A stretch of DNA of 56,458 nucleotides from DAOVFN01 sp964607835 (lineage in GTDB: Archaea > Aenigmatarchaeota > Aenigmatarchaeia > QMZP01), in assembly GCA_964607835.1 (NCBI GenBank), contig CAZSLL010000007.1:1-56458 (forward strand), written 5' to 3'. The notes under the pieces were generated by a model. It worked only from the letters and a program-made list of their open reading frames with translations, was not told the origin of the DNA and did no database searches. The translations under genes were made by a program, and so were the position numbers. This document shows, piece by piece, positions 39,672 through 47,127 of the stretch (within the stretch, counting starts at the first letter, position 1; each line of letters begins with the position of its first letter).

Positions 39672-40865
39672 ATGATGTGGGTCGAGGACATAAGGAAGCG
39701 GGCCTCCCTGGGAAAGGCCCCGGTCATATCCGGGAGGTGCGCCAAGCTCGGAAGGGTGAGCTTTGACGACCTGGTCTTCGTGCCCGCCCAGCTGGCCAGG
39801 AGGCCACACGACTATTTCAGGGAGAAGATTTCATCCTCCACAATTATTGGCAGCATGAGCAGGAAGCCCCTCAGGCTCTCCATGCCCATCATGATTGCCG
39901 GCATGAGCTTCGGCGCTCTCTCCAAGGAGGCAAAGGTGTGCCTGGCCAGGGCCAGCTCCAGGGCAGGGATATCCACCAACACCGGCGAGGGGGGCATGCT
40001 CCCTGAGGAGAGGAAGGAGGCAAAGCTGCTGGTGGCCCAGTACTCCACAGGCAGGTTCGGGGTGGATGATGCCTATCTCAGGGCCGCTGATGCAGTGGAG
40101 ATAAAGATAGGCCAGGGAGCCAAGCCGGGCCAGGGCGGGCTCCTCCCGAAGGGCAAGGTCACCCCTGAGATAGTCAGGGTGCGAAAGCTTCCCAGACAGA
40201 TGGATGTGCACTCCCCTCCCTGCCATCCTGACATACACACCCCCAGGGACCTCAGGAAGAAGGTGGATTTGCTTCGCAAGAAGACCGGGGGAAAGCCCGT
40301 CATAATCAAGCTGGGTGCAGGTGACGTGGAGGCTGATGTCAGGCTGGCCCTGAAGGCAAGGCCTGATGTAATAGCCATAGACGGCATGTCTGGCGGGACA
40401 GGGGCCGCCCCTGAGATAATGCTCGATGACTTCGGGTTGCCTGTGCTTCCCGCGATAGTCCAGGCCCGGGCGGTCATGGACAGGGCCAGGGCAAAGCAGG
40501 AGCTCATTGTGGGAGGGGGCTTCTCCAAGGGAGCTGACATAGGAAAGGCCCTTGCCATGGGGGCTGACGCGGTCTTCATGGGATTCCCGATGATGATTGC
40601 CATGGGCTGCCTGTACTGCAGGCAGTGCTACAAGGGGGAGTGCCCCAACGGCATCGCCACCCAGGACCCCAGGAAGAGGAAGAGGCTCAACATGGAGCTG
40701 GCAACCCAGAACGCCCTCAACTTCCTGGTGTCCTGCAACGAGGAGATAAAGATGGCCGCCGCTGCGTGCGGCTGCCCGGACGTGCACGGTCTAAGGCCCA
40801 CTGACCTCAGGTCCCTTACCTTCGGCATGTCCAGGATTTCCGGTGTAAAGCTCGCCGGGGACTGA
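39672..40865 (+). CDS. Stand-alone glutamate synthase FMN-binding domain protein (GltB2-like)
   Basis: About 397 residues from ATG 39672 (a TTG at 39663 and ATG at 39675 are alternatives). The protein is the FMN-binding alpha/beta barrel of glutamate synthase: MSFGALSKEA, NTGEGGM, KIGQGAKPGQGG, IDGMSGGTGAAP, and a Cys cluster (~313-325, CLYCRQCYKGECPNG) expected to bind a 3Fe-4S centre. Neither the glutaminase domain nor the ferredoxin domain seen in other archaeal versions is fused here, and none lies next to it. In the family this domain makes glutamate from 2-oxoglutarate and ammonia using reduced ferredoxin or a GltD-type subunit. Alone it may use a partner encoded elsewhere or act on another substrate. 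A TATA-like gatttattta lies at about 39633-39642. Confidence 0.85.
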   Translation: MMWVEDIRKRASLGKAPVISGRCAKLGRVSFDDLVFVPAQLARRPHDYFREKISSSTIIGSMSRKPLRLSMPIMIAGMSFGALSKEAKVCLARASSRAGISTNTGEGGMLPEERKEAKLLVAQYSTGRFGVDDAYLRAADAVEIKIGQGAKPGQGGLLPKGKVTPEIVRVRKLPRQMDVHSPPCHPDIHTPRDLRKKVDLLRKKTGGKPVIIKLGAGDVEADVRLALKARPDVIAIDGMSGGTGAAPEIMLDDFGLPVLPAIVQARAVMDRARAKQELIVGGGFSKGADIGKALAMGADAVFMGFPMMIAMGCLYCRQCYKGECPNGIATQDPRKRKRLNMELATQNALNFLVSCNEEIKMAAAACGCPDVHGLRPTDLRSLTFGMSRISGVKLAGD

Positions 40866-40960
40866 CAAACCCGGGGTTTTCCGGCAGTTTCGCATTAAGC
40901 GTGTGAGAAATAATTCTTCCGGTAACCCCCGGAATTTCTGGATTTCTCCCAGACAAGATA
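40866..40960. terminator. Shared intergenic region of convergent genes with hairpin
   Basis: 95 bp between two stop codons. A 6-bp inverted repeat TTCCGG/CCGGAA (40917-40922 with 40929-40934) is followed by T-rich DNA on the plus strand. A plausible transcript end for the FMN-domain gene; weak on its own. Confidence 0.3.
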
Positions 40961-41473
40961 TTACCAGTATCCCACTCTTATCCTGAGGAGCTTCCCTGTG
41001 TCGCTCACCGCAGCCCTTTTCACCTCTGCGTAGGGCCTGCCCTGGGGAGGGGTGCCGCAGTCCACCAGCCTGGTCTCGCCGGGGTCGTCGAACCGGTCCA
41101 CGACCAGGCTCATGCCGTGGTATTCGGGGTCCACGTCCATGGCCCTGAGGAAGCCCTCGTAACCTGATGAGCAGAAATTATCCATGCTCAGGAGCTTCCC
41201 GGTGTCAAGCACAGGCCAGTCCTGGGCCAGGCCAGGCTCCTCCGGGATCATGTTCGGAGAGCTCCCTGACCAGTTTCCCTCTGTCCTCACCAGGGCCTCT
41301 GAGGCCTGCCACGCCCTGCTCTCCAGCACGCCCAGCCCGTGCTCCCTGGCGTACATGTTGACGTTGGTGTTCATGAATGATATGACGTACATCACGATGG
41401 CCAGAAAGAAGAGCGTGGCGATTATGAACTCGAACACGGTCTGGCCCTTCCTCTGCCCGGAGCCATGGTTCAT
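40961..41473 (-). CDS. Type IV pilin-like protein with class III signal peptide
   Basis: 170 residues. The N-terminus GQRKGQTVFEF followed by IIATLFFLAIVMYVISF is a class III (prepilin) signal: cleavage expected between Gly10 and Gln11, with Glu at +5 and a hydrophobic helix that packs in the pilus core. This fits the archaeal KG|Q pilins processed by an EppA/PibD-type peptidase. The remaining ~130 residues form a globular head with a few Cys (SMDNFCSSGY, LVDCGTPP) that may be disulfide-bonded. No pilus ATPase or platform gene is nearby, so assembly machinery must be encoded elsewhere or the protein is a minor pseudopilin. Its promoter is interleaved with that of the divergent lipoprotein gene. 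Confidence 0.82.
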   Translation of the reverse strand: MNHGSGQRKGQTVFEFIIATLFFLAIVMYVISFMNTNVNMYAREHGLGVLESRAWQASEALVRTEGNWSGSSPNMIPEEPGLAQDWPVLDTGKLLSMDNFCSSGYEGFLRAMDVDPEYHGMSLVVDRFDDPGETRLVDCGTPPQGRPYAEVKRAAVSDTGKLLRIRVGYW

Positions 41474-41505
41474 AATAATATATATCTTCCGCCAATATAA
41501 TTAAT
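41474..41505. promoter_or_regulatory. Interleaved divergent leaderless promoters (32 bp)
   Basis: The gap holds two TATA boxes. ataatatata (~41475-41484) is 26 nt upstream of the lipoprotein ATG at 41506. The minus-strand TTAATTATATT (~41493-41503) is 26 nt upstream of the pilin ATG at 41473. Each box therefore lies next to the other gene's start, so simultaneous initiation would be sterically difficult. Confidence 0.6.
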
Positions 41506-42564
41506 ATGCGGCTTGCCCTGCTTTCTCTGCCCCTGATGCTCATCCTCCTCACCTCTGGATGCACCAGCCTGGGCGGGTTCTGCATCCCTGGCTTCACCTG
41601 CGACACCCTTGTCGAGGAGACCGATGACGTCATTGTCATAGAGAGCCTGCAGGCACTCCCTGACAACATCCCGCCCGAGGGAACGCTCAAGCTCGTTGCG
41701 ATAGTGAGCAACGTGGCTGACGTGGACGCGGAGATTCAGGAGGTCCCTGTGTTCGTCCACCTCTATGATCACTGCTCAGGCATGTTCACCATACAGGACG
41801 TACAGGGCGGCGCTGAGGGCACTGAGGTTGTTGCCCAGGGCGTCGAGAAAAACAGCGCGGTCCAGAAGACCCTCCTCAGGGGCGAGAAGGCTCAGATAGA
41901 GTGGACCCTGAAGGCAGGGGGCAGGGAGAGCATCCCGGTGGAGAGCGAGTGCACATTCAAGGTCCGGGCCGCCTACCAGTACGCCACCAAGAGCCTCACC
42001 ACCCTGCACTTCATTGACTACCAGGAGATGCAGAGGCAGATAAGCGAGGGCGCATACAAGCAGACAGGCAGCTACATCTCCACAGGACACGGTCCCATAA
42101 AGCCCTACCTCAGGGTGGAGGGCACCCAGCCCATCCCTGTTAGCGCAGAAGGCGGGGGCGACACCAACCAGGTGAACACGGTACTGTCCCTCCAGGTGGT
42201 GAACAAGGGCAGCGGATTCTTGTCCTCGTGGTTCGGCCATGACCCCGATACAGAGGGGAATTCCATCAAAAAGGACCTCGTCAGCTTCCAGGTGAGCCAG
42301 GATACTCAGGGGTCGGGCTTCAAGAGCTTCCTGAATGAAGACTGCAGGGCAAAAATACCTGAGAAGGGCCTCAAGCTCATCGATGGCGAATCCACCAAGA
42401 TAATGTGCCCCATGGAGGACATGGAGATAGGAAAGGTCCCTGTGGAGTCCACCAGGACTATCCAGGTCTTGCTTGGGGAGACAGGCGCTGACGGCGACAT
42501 AACGCAGGGATACTGGTACGAGTTCAGGAAGCAGGCCACCGTGAAGGTGGAGCCCAGGTTCTGA
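41506..42564 (+). CDS. Secreted lipoprotein 1 of a tandem paralogous trio
   Basis: 352 residues. Signal peptide with a lipobox LTSGC (Cys19), so it should be lipid-anchored on the outer face of the membrane. The body is beta-rich with no enzyme motif: a 'related to archaeal NEW3/CARDB-like' first half (LKLVAIVSNVADVDAEIQE...), a YxYxTKSLxxLxxxxxxEMQRQI segment, a Ser/Gly linker and a second beta-sandwich. The same order is seen in the next two genes, showing tandem duplication; this copy is the most divergent. ATG at 41506 is 26 nt downstream of a TATA box, supporting leaderless translation. Role unknown; a surface assembly or pilus-associated factor is possible given the divergent pilin gene, but this is inference. 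Confidence 0.82.
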   Translation: MRLALLSLPLMLILLTSGCTSLGGFCIPGFTCDTLVEETDDVIVIESLQALPDNIPPEGTLKLVAIVSNVADVDAEIQEVPVFVHLYDHCSGMFTIQDVQGGAEGTEVVAQGVEKNSAVQKTLLRGEKAQIEWTLKAGGRESIPVESECTFKVRAAYQYATKSLTTLHFIDYQEMQRQISEGAYKQTGSYISTGHGPIKPYLRVEGTQPIPVSAEGGGDTNQVNTVLSLQVVNKGSGFLSSWFGHDPDTEGNSIKKDLVSFQVSQDTQGSGFKSFLNEDCRAKIPEKGLKLIDGESTKIMCPMEDMEIGKVPVESTRTIQVLLGETGADGDITQGYWYEFRKQATVKVEPRF

Positions 42565-42590
42565 AGCCCTGAAAGCGGAAACCAGGAAAC

Positions 42591-42600
42591 TTATAAATTA
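42591..42600 (+). promoter_or_regulatory. TATA box of lipoprotein gene 2
   Basis: TTATAAATTA, centred 25-26 nt before the ATG at 42620. It supports the longer start (42620) over the internal ATG at 42653, because transcription would begin on the first ATG. Confidence 0.6.
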
Positions 42601-42619
42601 GTTACAGGCCAAATATAAT

Positions 42620-43597
42620 ATGGTATTAATGGCGGCCATAAATTCTTCCGGCATGAGGAGCCTTTTTCTAATCCTGCCTCTCGCCGTGCTCGTTCTTGCC
42701 TCCGGGTGCACCACTGACAGCGGAAGCGGGGTGGCCTACGGAAAGGGCGTGATCATAGAGGGCTTCGAGTCTGACCTTGGCTCGCTTTCCATAGAGTCAG
42801 AGGACGCCGTGAGCCTCATGCTCAAGGTCAAGAACAAGGGCAGTGTGGAGGCAACTGACGTGGAGGCCGTGCTCATAGGCATTGATGTTGACGAGTGGGG
42901 AACCGGCTTCTCCTGGGACAGCGAGAAGGACCTGGGAGATTTGGTTGCCCCTGACCCCACCACCAGCACAGAGGGAGGCACCCGCCAGGTGCAGTGGAAC
43001 CTCGAGGCGCCCAACCTCCCCAAGGGCACTGAGTTCACCTACGAGCCCACTGTGAGGGTGTTCTACGACTACAAGACCAGGGCCACCAAGCCCGTCACCC
43101 TCGTGGACGTCGATGAATTGAGGAGAATCGTGCAGCAGGGCAAGACCCTCCCCGGCGGCTCCACCAGCTCCTCCGCAGGACCGCTTTCCATAGAGGTGAG
43201 GACCGGGGACTTCGTGAAGACCCAGGACTACAGGGACCCCTTCCCGCTCAACGTTTTCATAACCAATGACCTCTGGGAGAGCGGCGGCTCTGTCATAGAG
43301 GGCTCCGGCTACTACGGTGGATACGGCTTCGAGGAGCTGAGGTACCCGGTAAAGGTCACCATAACCCTTCCCGAGGGCATGAGCCTGGAGTCATCAGAGG
43401 GATGCAGCACATCCGGCGATTGGGTGGAGCTCTGGAAGGGCAAGTCAGCTGAGATGACCTGCGAGGTGAGGATTGACGACCCGCCAGAGTACAGGCAGGA
43501 TAAGGTCATCCAGGTCGAGCTCGAGTACAGGTACTACATTGACGCCTCCACAAGCATAAACGTGATAGGCACTGACGAGTCCTGGTCATGGAACTGA
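42620..43597 (+). CDS. Secreted lipoprotein 2 of the tandem trio
   Basis: 325 residues from ATG 42620; an ATG at 42653 (MRSLFLILPL) would give a more usual signal-peptide length, but the TATA box position favours 42620. Lipobox LASGC (Cys30 in this numbering). After it come a NEW3/CARDB-like domain with LMLKVKNKGSVEATDVEAVL, then YDYKTRATKPVTLVDVDELR, a Ser/Gly linker (GGSTSSSAGP) and a second beta-sandwich ending VELEYRYYIDASTSINVIG. Lipoprotein 3 has the same segments with clear identity (LNLKVKNIGSVKAQNVFAEV; YDYRTDLVKSIVLVPTREM; AEYSYFTDAVSSVTVI), so these two are the closest pair. Predicted extracytoplasmic, membrane-tethered. No catalytic residues recognised. Confidence 0.82.
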   Translation: MVLMAAINSSGMRSLFLILPLAVLVLASGCTTDSGSGVAYGKGVIIEGFESDLGSLSIESEDAVSLMLKVKNKGSVEATDVEAVLIGIDVDEWGTGFSWDSEKDLGDLVAPDPTTSTEGGTRQVQWNLEAPNLPKGTEFTYEPTVRVFYDYKTRATKPVTLVDVDELRRIVQQGKTLPGGSTSSSAGPLSIEVRTGDFVKTQDYRDPFPLNVFITNDLWESGGSVIEGSGYYGGYGFEELRYPVKVTITLPEGMSLESSEGCSTSGDWVELWKGKSAEMTCEVRIDDPPEYRQDKVIQVELEYRYYIDASTSINVIGTDESWSWN

Positions 43598-43604
43598 GCC
43601 AACA

Positions 43605-43616
43605 CATTAATACATT
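43605..43616 (+). promoter_or_regulatory. Possible TATA box of lipoprotein gene 3
   Basis: CATTAATACATT, centred about 26 nt before the ATG at 43637. Each of the three lipoprotein genes thus seems to have its own leaderless promoter despite close spacing. Confidence 0.4.
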
Positions 43617-43636
43617 CCTGAACCAATTAATTACCA

Positions 43637-44563
43637 ATGAGACACCTCTTTGCCTTCCTGCTGACAGCCTCCATAGTGGCGGCATCCGGCTGCACCACCA
43701 GCCTGGAGACAGGCAATGGGGTGGCCATCCAGGATTTCTCGCCCACCCTGAGCGAGGTCAACCCGGGAGAGCCCCTGGAGCTAAACCTGAAGGTAAAGAA
43801 CATTGGCTCTGTTAAGGCGCAGAACGTGTTTGCCGAGGTGCTTGGCCTGGACGAGGACTGGGCAGCCTCCAGCGGACAGCCCGCAGCGGGAGGGGAGAAA
43901 CTCCCCCAGCAGGAGTGGTGCCGCTACACCGATGATTCGGGCCACACTGAGCTCATGCCCCCTGACATGGTTTTCGGCACAGAGGGCGAGACAGCCTCCT
44001 GCACCTGGCTCTACCGGACCCCCGGGGATTACCCCTCAGGTTTTGACCCCGAGTACAAGGTCACGGCCAGGGTTTACTATGACTACAGGACAGACCTTGT
44101 CAAGAGCATTGTGCTGGTGCCCACCAGGGAGATGATAGAGTACAACCGCCAGGGCCGCTCTCTGCCGGCTGACACCGTGAGCGCCACCCGTTCCCCTGTC
44201 ACTGTCACCGCAATCACTGACACCCCCATAAGGTTCTGGGAGAATGAGGCAGAGTTCCCCCTGAGGATAACGGTTTCCAACACAGGGGGCGGCATGGTAT
44301 GCCTCAGGGGAGAGTGCAAGAAGGCCCAGCACGGAACAGACTCCTGGAACAAGCTAACCCTGAAGGTACACGGGAATGGCTTCACAATCCCTGACAATTG
44401 CCAGGAAAGGGTGGTAAGCGTATGGCCGGGAAGGGACAACTCCATAACATGCGACCTCAGGGTCAGCACGGCAGACATAATGGGCAGGCAGGAGAAAACC
44501 CTGGGGATAACAGCGGAATACAGCTACTTCACTGACGCAGTGTCCTCGGTCACGGTAATCTAG
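43637..44563 (+). CDS. Secreted lipoprotein 3 of the tandem trio
   Basis: 308 residues. Signal peptide with lipobox AASGC (Cys19). Two beta-sandwich regions flank a YDYRTD segment and a linker, as in lipoproteins 1 and 2. Distinctive here are several extra Cys (QEWCRYTDD, TASCTWLY, MVCLRGECKKAQ, PDNCQE, ITCDLRV) which probably form disulfides outside the cell. The stop codon TAG shares CTAG with the stop of the convergent endonuclease Q gene. Function unknown; the conserved 'KNIGSVKAQNV' pattern is of the CARDB/NEW3 adhesive-domain kind rather than a solute-binding fold, so I would not call it a transporter component. Confidence 0.82.
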   Translation: MRHLFAFLLTASIVAASGCTTSLETGNGVAIQDFSPTLSEVNPGEPLELNLKVKNIGSVKAQNVFAEVLGLDEDWAASSGQPAAGGEKLPQQEWCRYTDDSGHTELMPPDMVFGTEGETASCTWLYRTPGDYPSGFDPEYKVTARVYYDYRTDLVKSIVLVPTREMIEYNRQGRSLPADTVSATRSPVTVTAITDTPIRFWENEAEFPLRITVSNTGGGMVCLRGECKKAQHGTDSWNKLTLKVHGNGFTIPDNCQERVVSVWPGRDNSITCDLRVSTADIMGRQEKTLGITAEYSYFTDAVSSVTVI

Positions 44564-45831
44564 AAGTCCATTATGCTTCTCTGCTTGCCCTCGGGCGCGT
44601 TCTCCAGCACCCCTGTTCTTATACTCTCTCCATGAAAGAGGGGTTTCCCGTACTCCCCGTCATACCCTGGCTGGATTTTCACCAGGCCGTCCCTCACTTT
44701 CCTTATGGCCTCGGCTATCCTGGGGTCCACCACACTGGCCATGTCCCCCTGGGAGGCCTCCAGAAGGACCCTGTACTCTGAGCCGAATGCCTCCATGAGC
44801 TTTCCGTGCTCCTGCCACACCTTCTTCGTGGCCACCATACCTCCCCCTTTCATGGCCGCTATTATCTCAGAGAGGGGAATGAGGCTGGTGAAGGGCTTTG
44901 CGTTCTCGGGCCTGAATCCCTCCTCCCGGTCAGCCAGCTCCTCAATCCGGTTGAGCACCCCTATGGTCATGGGCCTCTTGCAGACCGGGCAGAGCTTCCC
45001 TGCATTGTTGGACTCTGCGGGCTCCATGCACACTTTGCACGCCCTGTGCCCGTCCAGATGATACTTTCCCTCTTCTGGGAAGAATTCTAATGTCTTAACC
45101 AGGTTTTCTCCTGTTCTGACGGAGTTGATGATATTCTTATATGACATAGATCCTGTAAATGCAGTTACCTCCCTTCCCAGCCTCCAGGGCCAGGCAGAAT
45201 GCGAGTCAGAGAATGAGACCAGCTGGAACCTGTCCAGCTGGGAGAGCCTCCAGTTCATGGCAGGGTCGCTGGAGAGCCCGGTCTCCAGGGCATGTATGTG
45301 CCTTGCCTGGTCCCCGAAGCACTCCTCCACTGAGTCGAACCCGCTCTTGCTTCCCAGCAGCCCGAACCACGGGGTCCATATGTGTGCTGGTATTACCTCG
45401 ATGTCATGGGAGATTTCCCTCAGTTTTTCCACCATCTCTATGGAGGAGAAACCGAATATGGGCCTTCCGTCGTAGTCCAGCCTTCCCCTGGAGCCCAGCC
45501 ACTCGTTGACCTGGTCCACGACCTCGAAGCTCGGCGCCAGGATGACGTGGTGCACGCGCCTGCCCTTGCCCCCTTGGGTGTAGATGAGGGAGATTTCCGC
45601 TGTGAGCATGAAGTCCATGCCGTTGTATCGGTAGATTCCGCTTCCCGGCCCTGTCTCCCTGAGCTTTGACTTGAGCTCCTTCAGCCATTCGGGGTGGGTA
45701 AAATCCCCTGTACCGAGAAGGTTGATTCCCTTGACCTTTGACCACTTGGAGAGCTCCTCGATGTTCATCATCTTGGAGGTTGCCCTGCTGTAGTGGCTGT
45801 GGATGTGCAGGTCAGCATATATTGTATTCAT
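44560..45831 (-). CDS. endoQ: Endonuclease Q (PHP-domain DNA repair nuclease)
   Basis: 423 residues. The N-terminal PHP-type metal site is intact: ADLHIHSHYSRATS (~6-19), GTGDFTHPEW, and later EVIPAHIWTPWFG and SFSDSHS. A zinc-binding module follows (~267-291, ACKVCMEP...GKLCPVCKRP). This matches archaeal EndoQ, which nicks DNA 5' to deaminated bases (uracil, hypoxanthine) and abasic sites; length fits the family. Cytoplasmic. The ATG at 45831 lies 20 nt inside the end of the upstream homing-endonuclease-like gene, so it may be translated partly by coupling to that gene, and no strong TATA box of its own is visible just upstream. At the other end its stop shares CTAG with the lipoprotein 3 stop. 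Confidence 0.9.
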   Translation of the reverse strand: MNTIYADLHIHSHYSRATSKMMNIEELSKWSKVKGINLLGTGDFTHPEWLKELKSKLRETGPGSGIYRYNGMDFMLTAEISLIYTQGGKGRRVHHVILAPSFEVVDQVNEWLGSRGRLDYDGRPIFGFSSIEMVEKLREISHDIEVIPAHIWTPWFGLLGSKSGFDSVEECFGDQARHIHALETGLSSDPAMNWRLSQLDRFQLVSFSDSHSAWPWRLGREVTAFTGSMSYKNIINSVRTGENLVKTLEFFPEEGKYHLDGHRACKVCMEPAESNNAGKLCPVCKRPMTIGVLNRIEELADREEGFRPENAKPFTSLIPLSEIIAAMKGGGMVATKKVWQEHGKLMEAFGSEYRVLLEASQGDMASVVDPRIAEAIRKVRDGLVKIQPGYDGEYGKPLFHGESIRTGVLENAPEGKQRSIMDF

Positions 45832-47062
45832 CTATAATATCCTCAAAGTCTTCAGTCTTGATTAAGCCAATTTTTTCCAGATTCCTATAATGTTCTATTA
45901 AATTATTTAATAGCTTTGGATATTGTTCTTCCTTGAACTTCTCCAAATCTGAATCTCTTCTCCTTTGATTACTGGGAAGGGAAAGGAATCGTTTTGCAAA
46001 CCTTAGATTGTTCCTTCGATTAAAGCAATATGCGTCTTGAAAAAGAAAAGCCTTGTTCTCTCCCCAACTGGGGGAAACAATCATCCTTGGTTGGGTACTC
46101 ACTATCCTTGTTTTGTATTTAGAGAAGATTTTGTCTAGAAGAGGCTTGGTTTTTTCATCGTATGTGATCTGGTGATTCAACACATGTTTGGTCTGCTGAA
46201 TTGGGCTTCCGTCTCCAGACAATAACCCGTTTATCAAAGGAAACCTGTTGGCTAACGGGGATTCCAGAACATATGTTATTAATCCAAGCATAAATTCTTT
46301 CAGAAGAATACTGCAGAAATGCAATTCCATAATTCCCTGAGGACATGTTACGTTTTTATTGAAATGAAGCGAATCTGAGAATCTTCGGATGCCTGTTTTC
46401 AAACTCCAGTATTCCTCAAGCAATTCCTTTTTGTCGTTAATATTCGGATTGCAGCATATTACTGCCTTTAACTCTTCCCTTTCAATGCAAAAATTTTGAT
46501 TAAGAAAAGACAAAGCACAATTAATGGCCTCAGGCCACGAATTGGTAAACGAGGCCACGGTTTTGCCACCATCAGCAATGTAAAGACCAATAGCAGAAAG
46601 TGTGTTATCATCGAATTCAAGCCCCTTTTTGATGACCAGTTCTTTTTTGCAATATCCTCCTAATATGTAGTAATCTCCGTAATCAAATGAATAAGTGGGA
46701 GTCTTTCCGTCAGTCTTTGCATGTTTAGGTATAACTTGATTGAATGGCTCTTTCATATGGCGCCTTTCTAATGCTCTTTTCTCTGATATTATATCCAAGA
46801 CCTTTACTTTTGGATTTTCCAAACCTTTCTCAGCTTTTAAAGAGATTGTCTTACTATTCGATTCCTGATAAAGCTTCTTGATCCTGATTTTTCTGGATTC
46901 TTTGTCTGAAATCTCTAATAGAGAAATTTCTCTCTCTTTAAATCTGCTTACAATTTCATAAGGAATTGATGCACGAAATCCATAACGAATATGAGGATAG
47001 AATGTATAGTCATCAATTACCTTGTATTTTTCTCTGGAGAAATTGAAACCCCTGTTATACAT
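45812..47062 (-). CDS. Free-standing LAGLIDADG homing-endonuclease-like protein
   Basis: 416 residues. Two LAGLIDADG-type helices: LSAIGLYIADGG (~152-163) and LINGLLSGDGS (~274-284), separated by about 120 residues as in two-domain monomeric enzymes. The sequence between (TNSWPEAINCALSFLNQNF...LLEEYWSLKTGI) has the usual 'SFxNSxPELI...WxxxTGI' layout. There are no intein splicing motifs at either end, and it begins with its own ATG. The gene is strongly AT-rich against its neighbours (20 G/C in the 60 bases 46801-46860, 40 in 47701-47760), indicating acquisition. It has its own TATA box 23-25 nt upstream and runs 20 nt into the endonuclease Q gene. Activity is unproven; the acidic catalytic residues (ADG, GDG) are present. 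Confidence 0.82.
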   Translation of the reverse strand: MYNRGFNFSREKYKVIDDYTFYPHIRYGFRASIPYEIVSRFKEREISLLEISDKESRKIRIKKLYQESNSKTISLKAEKGLENPKVKVLDIISEKRALERRHMKEPFNQVIPKHAKTDGKTPTYSFDYGDYYILGGYCKKELVIKKGLEFDDNTLSAIGLYIADGGKTVASFTNSWPEAINCALSFLNQNFCIEREELKAVICCNPNINDKKELLEEYWSLKTGIRRFSDSLHFNKNVTCPQGIMELHFCSILLKEFMLGLITYVLESPLANRFPLINGLLSGDGSPIQQTKHVLNHQITYDEKTKPLLDKIFSKYKTRIVSTQPRMIVSPSWGENKAFLFQDAYCFNRRNNLRFAKRFLSLPSNQRRRDSDLEKFKEEQYPKLLNNLIEHYRNLEKIGLIKTEDFEDIIDEYNIC

Positions 47063-47078
47063 AGATTAAGCGTTAAAC

Positions 47079-47090
47079 AATAATATAAGA
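47079..47090 (-). promoter_or_regulatory. TATA box of the homing-endonuclease-like gene
   Basis: Minus strand CTTATATTATTG, about 23 nt upstream of the ATG at 47062. It implies that the acquired gene, and perhaps endonuclease Q behind it, is transcribed from here. Confidence 0.55.
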
Positions 47091-47127
47091 AATTATGGAT
47101 AGGACGGTTCCGCTATTCCGCTAGGCC

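Noticed and set aside
42653..43597. Internal ATG at 42653 as the start of lipoprotein 2
   Set aside because: It gives a neat signal peptide, but the TATA box at 42591-42600 places transcription on the first ATG at 42620. Kept as an alternative only.
45812..47062. The homing-endonuclease-like gene as an intein or group I intron product inside endonuclease Q
   Set aside because: The frame has its own ATG and TATA box and no splicing motifs, and the endonuclease Q frame begins intact at its conserved N-terminus after the gene. Nothing interrupts the host protein.
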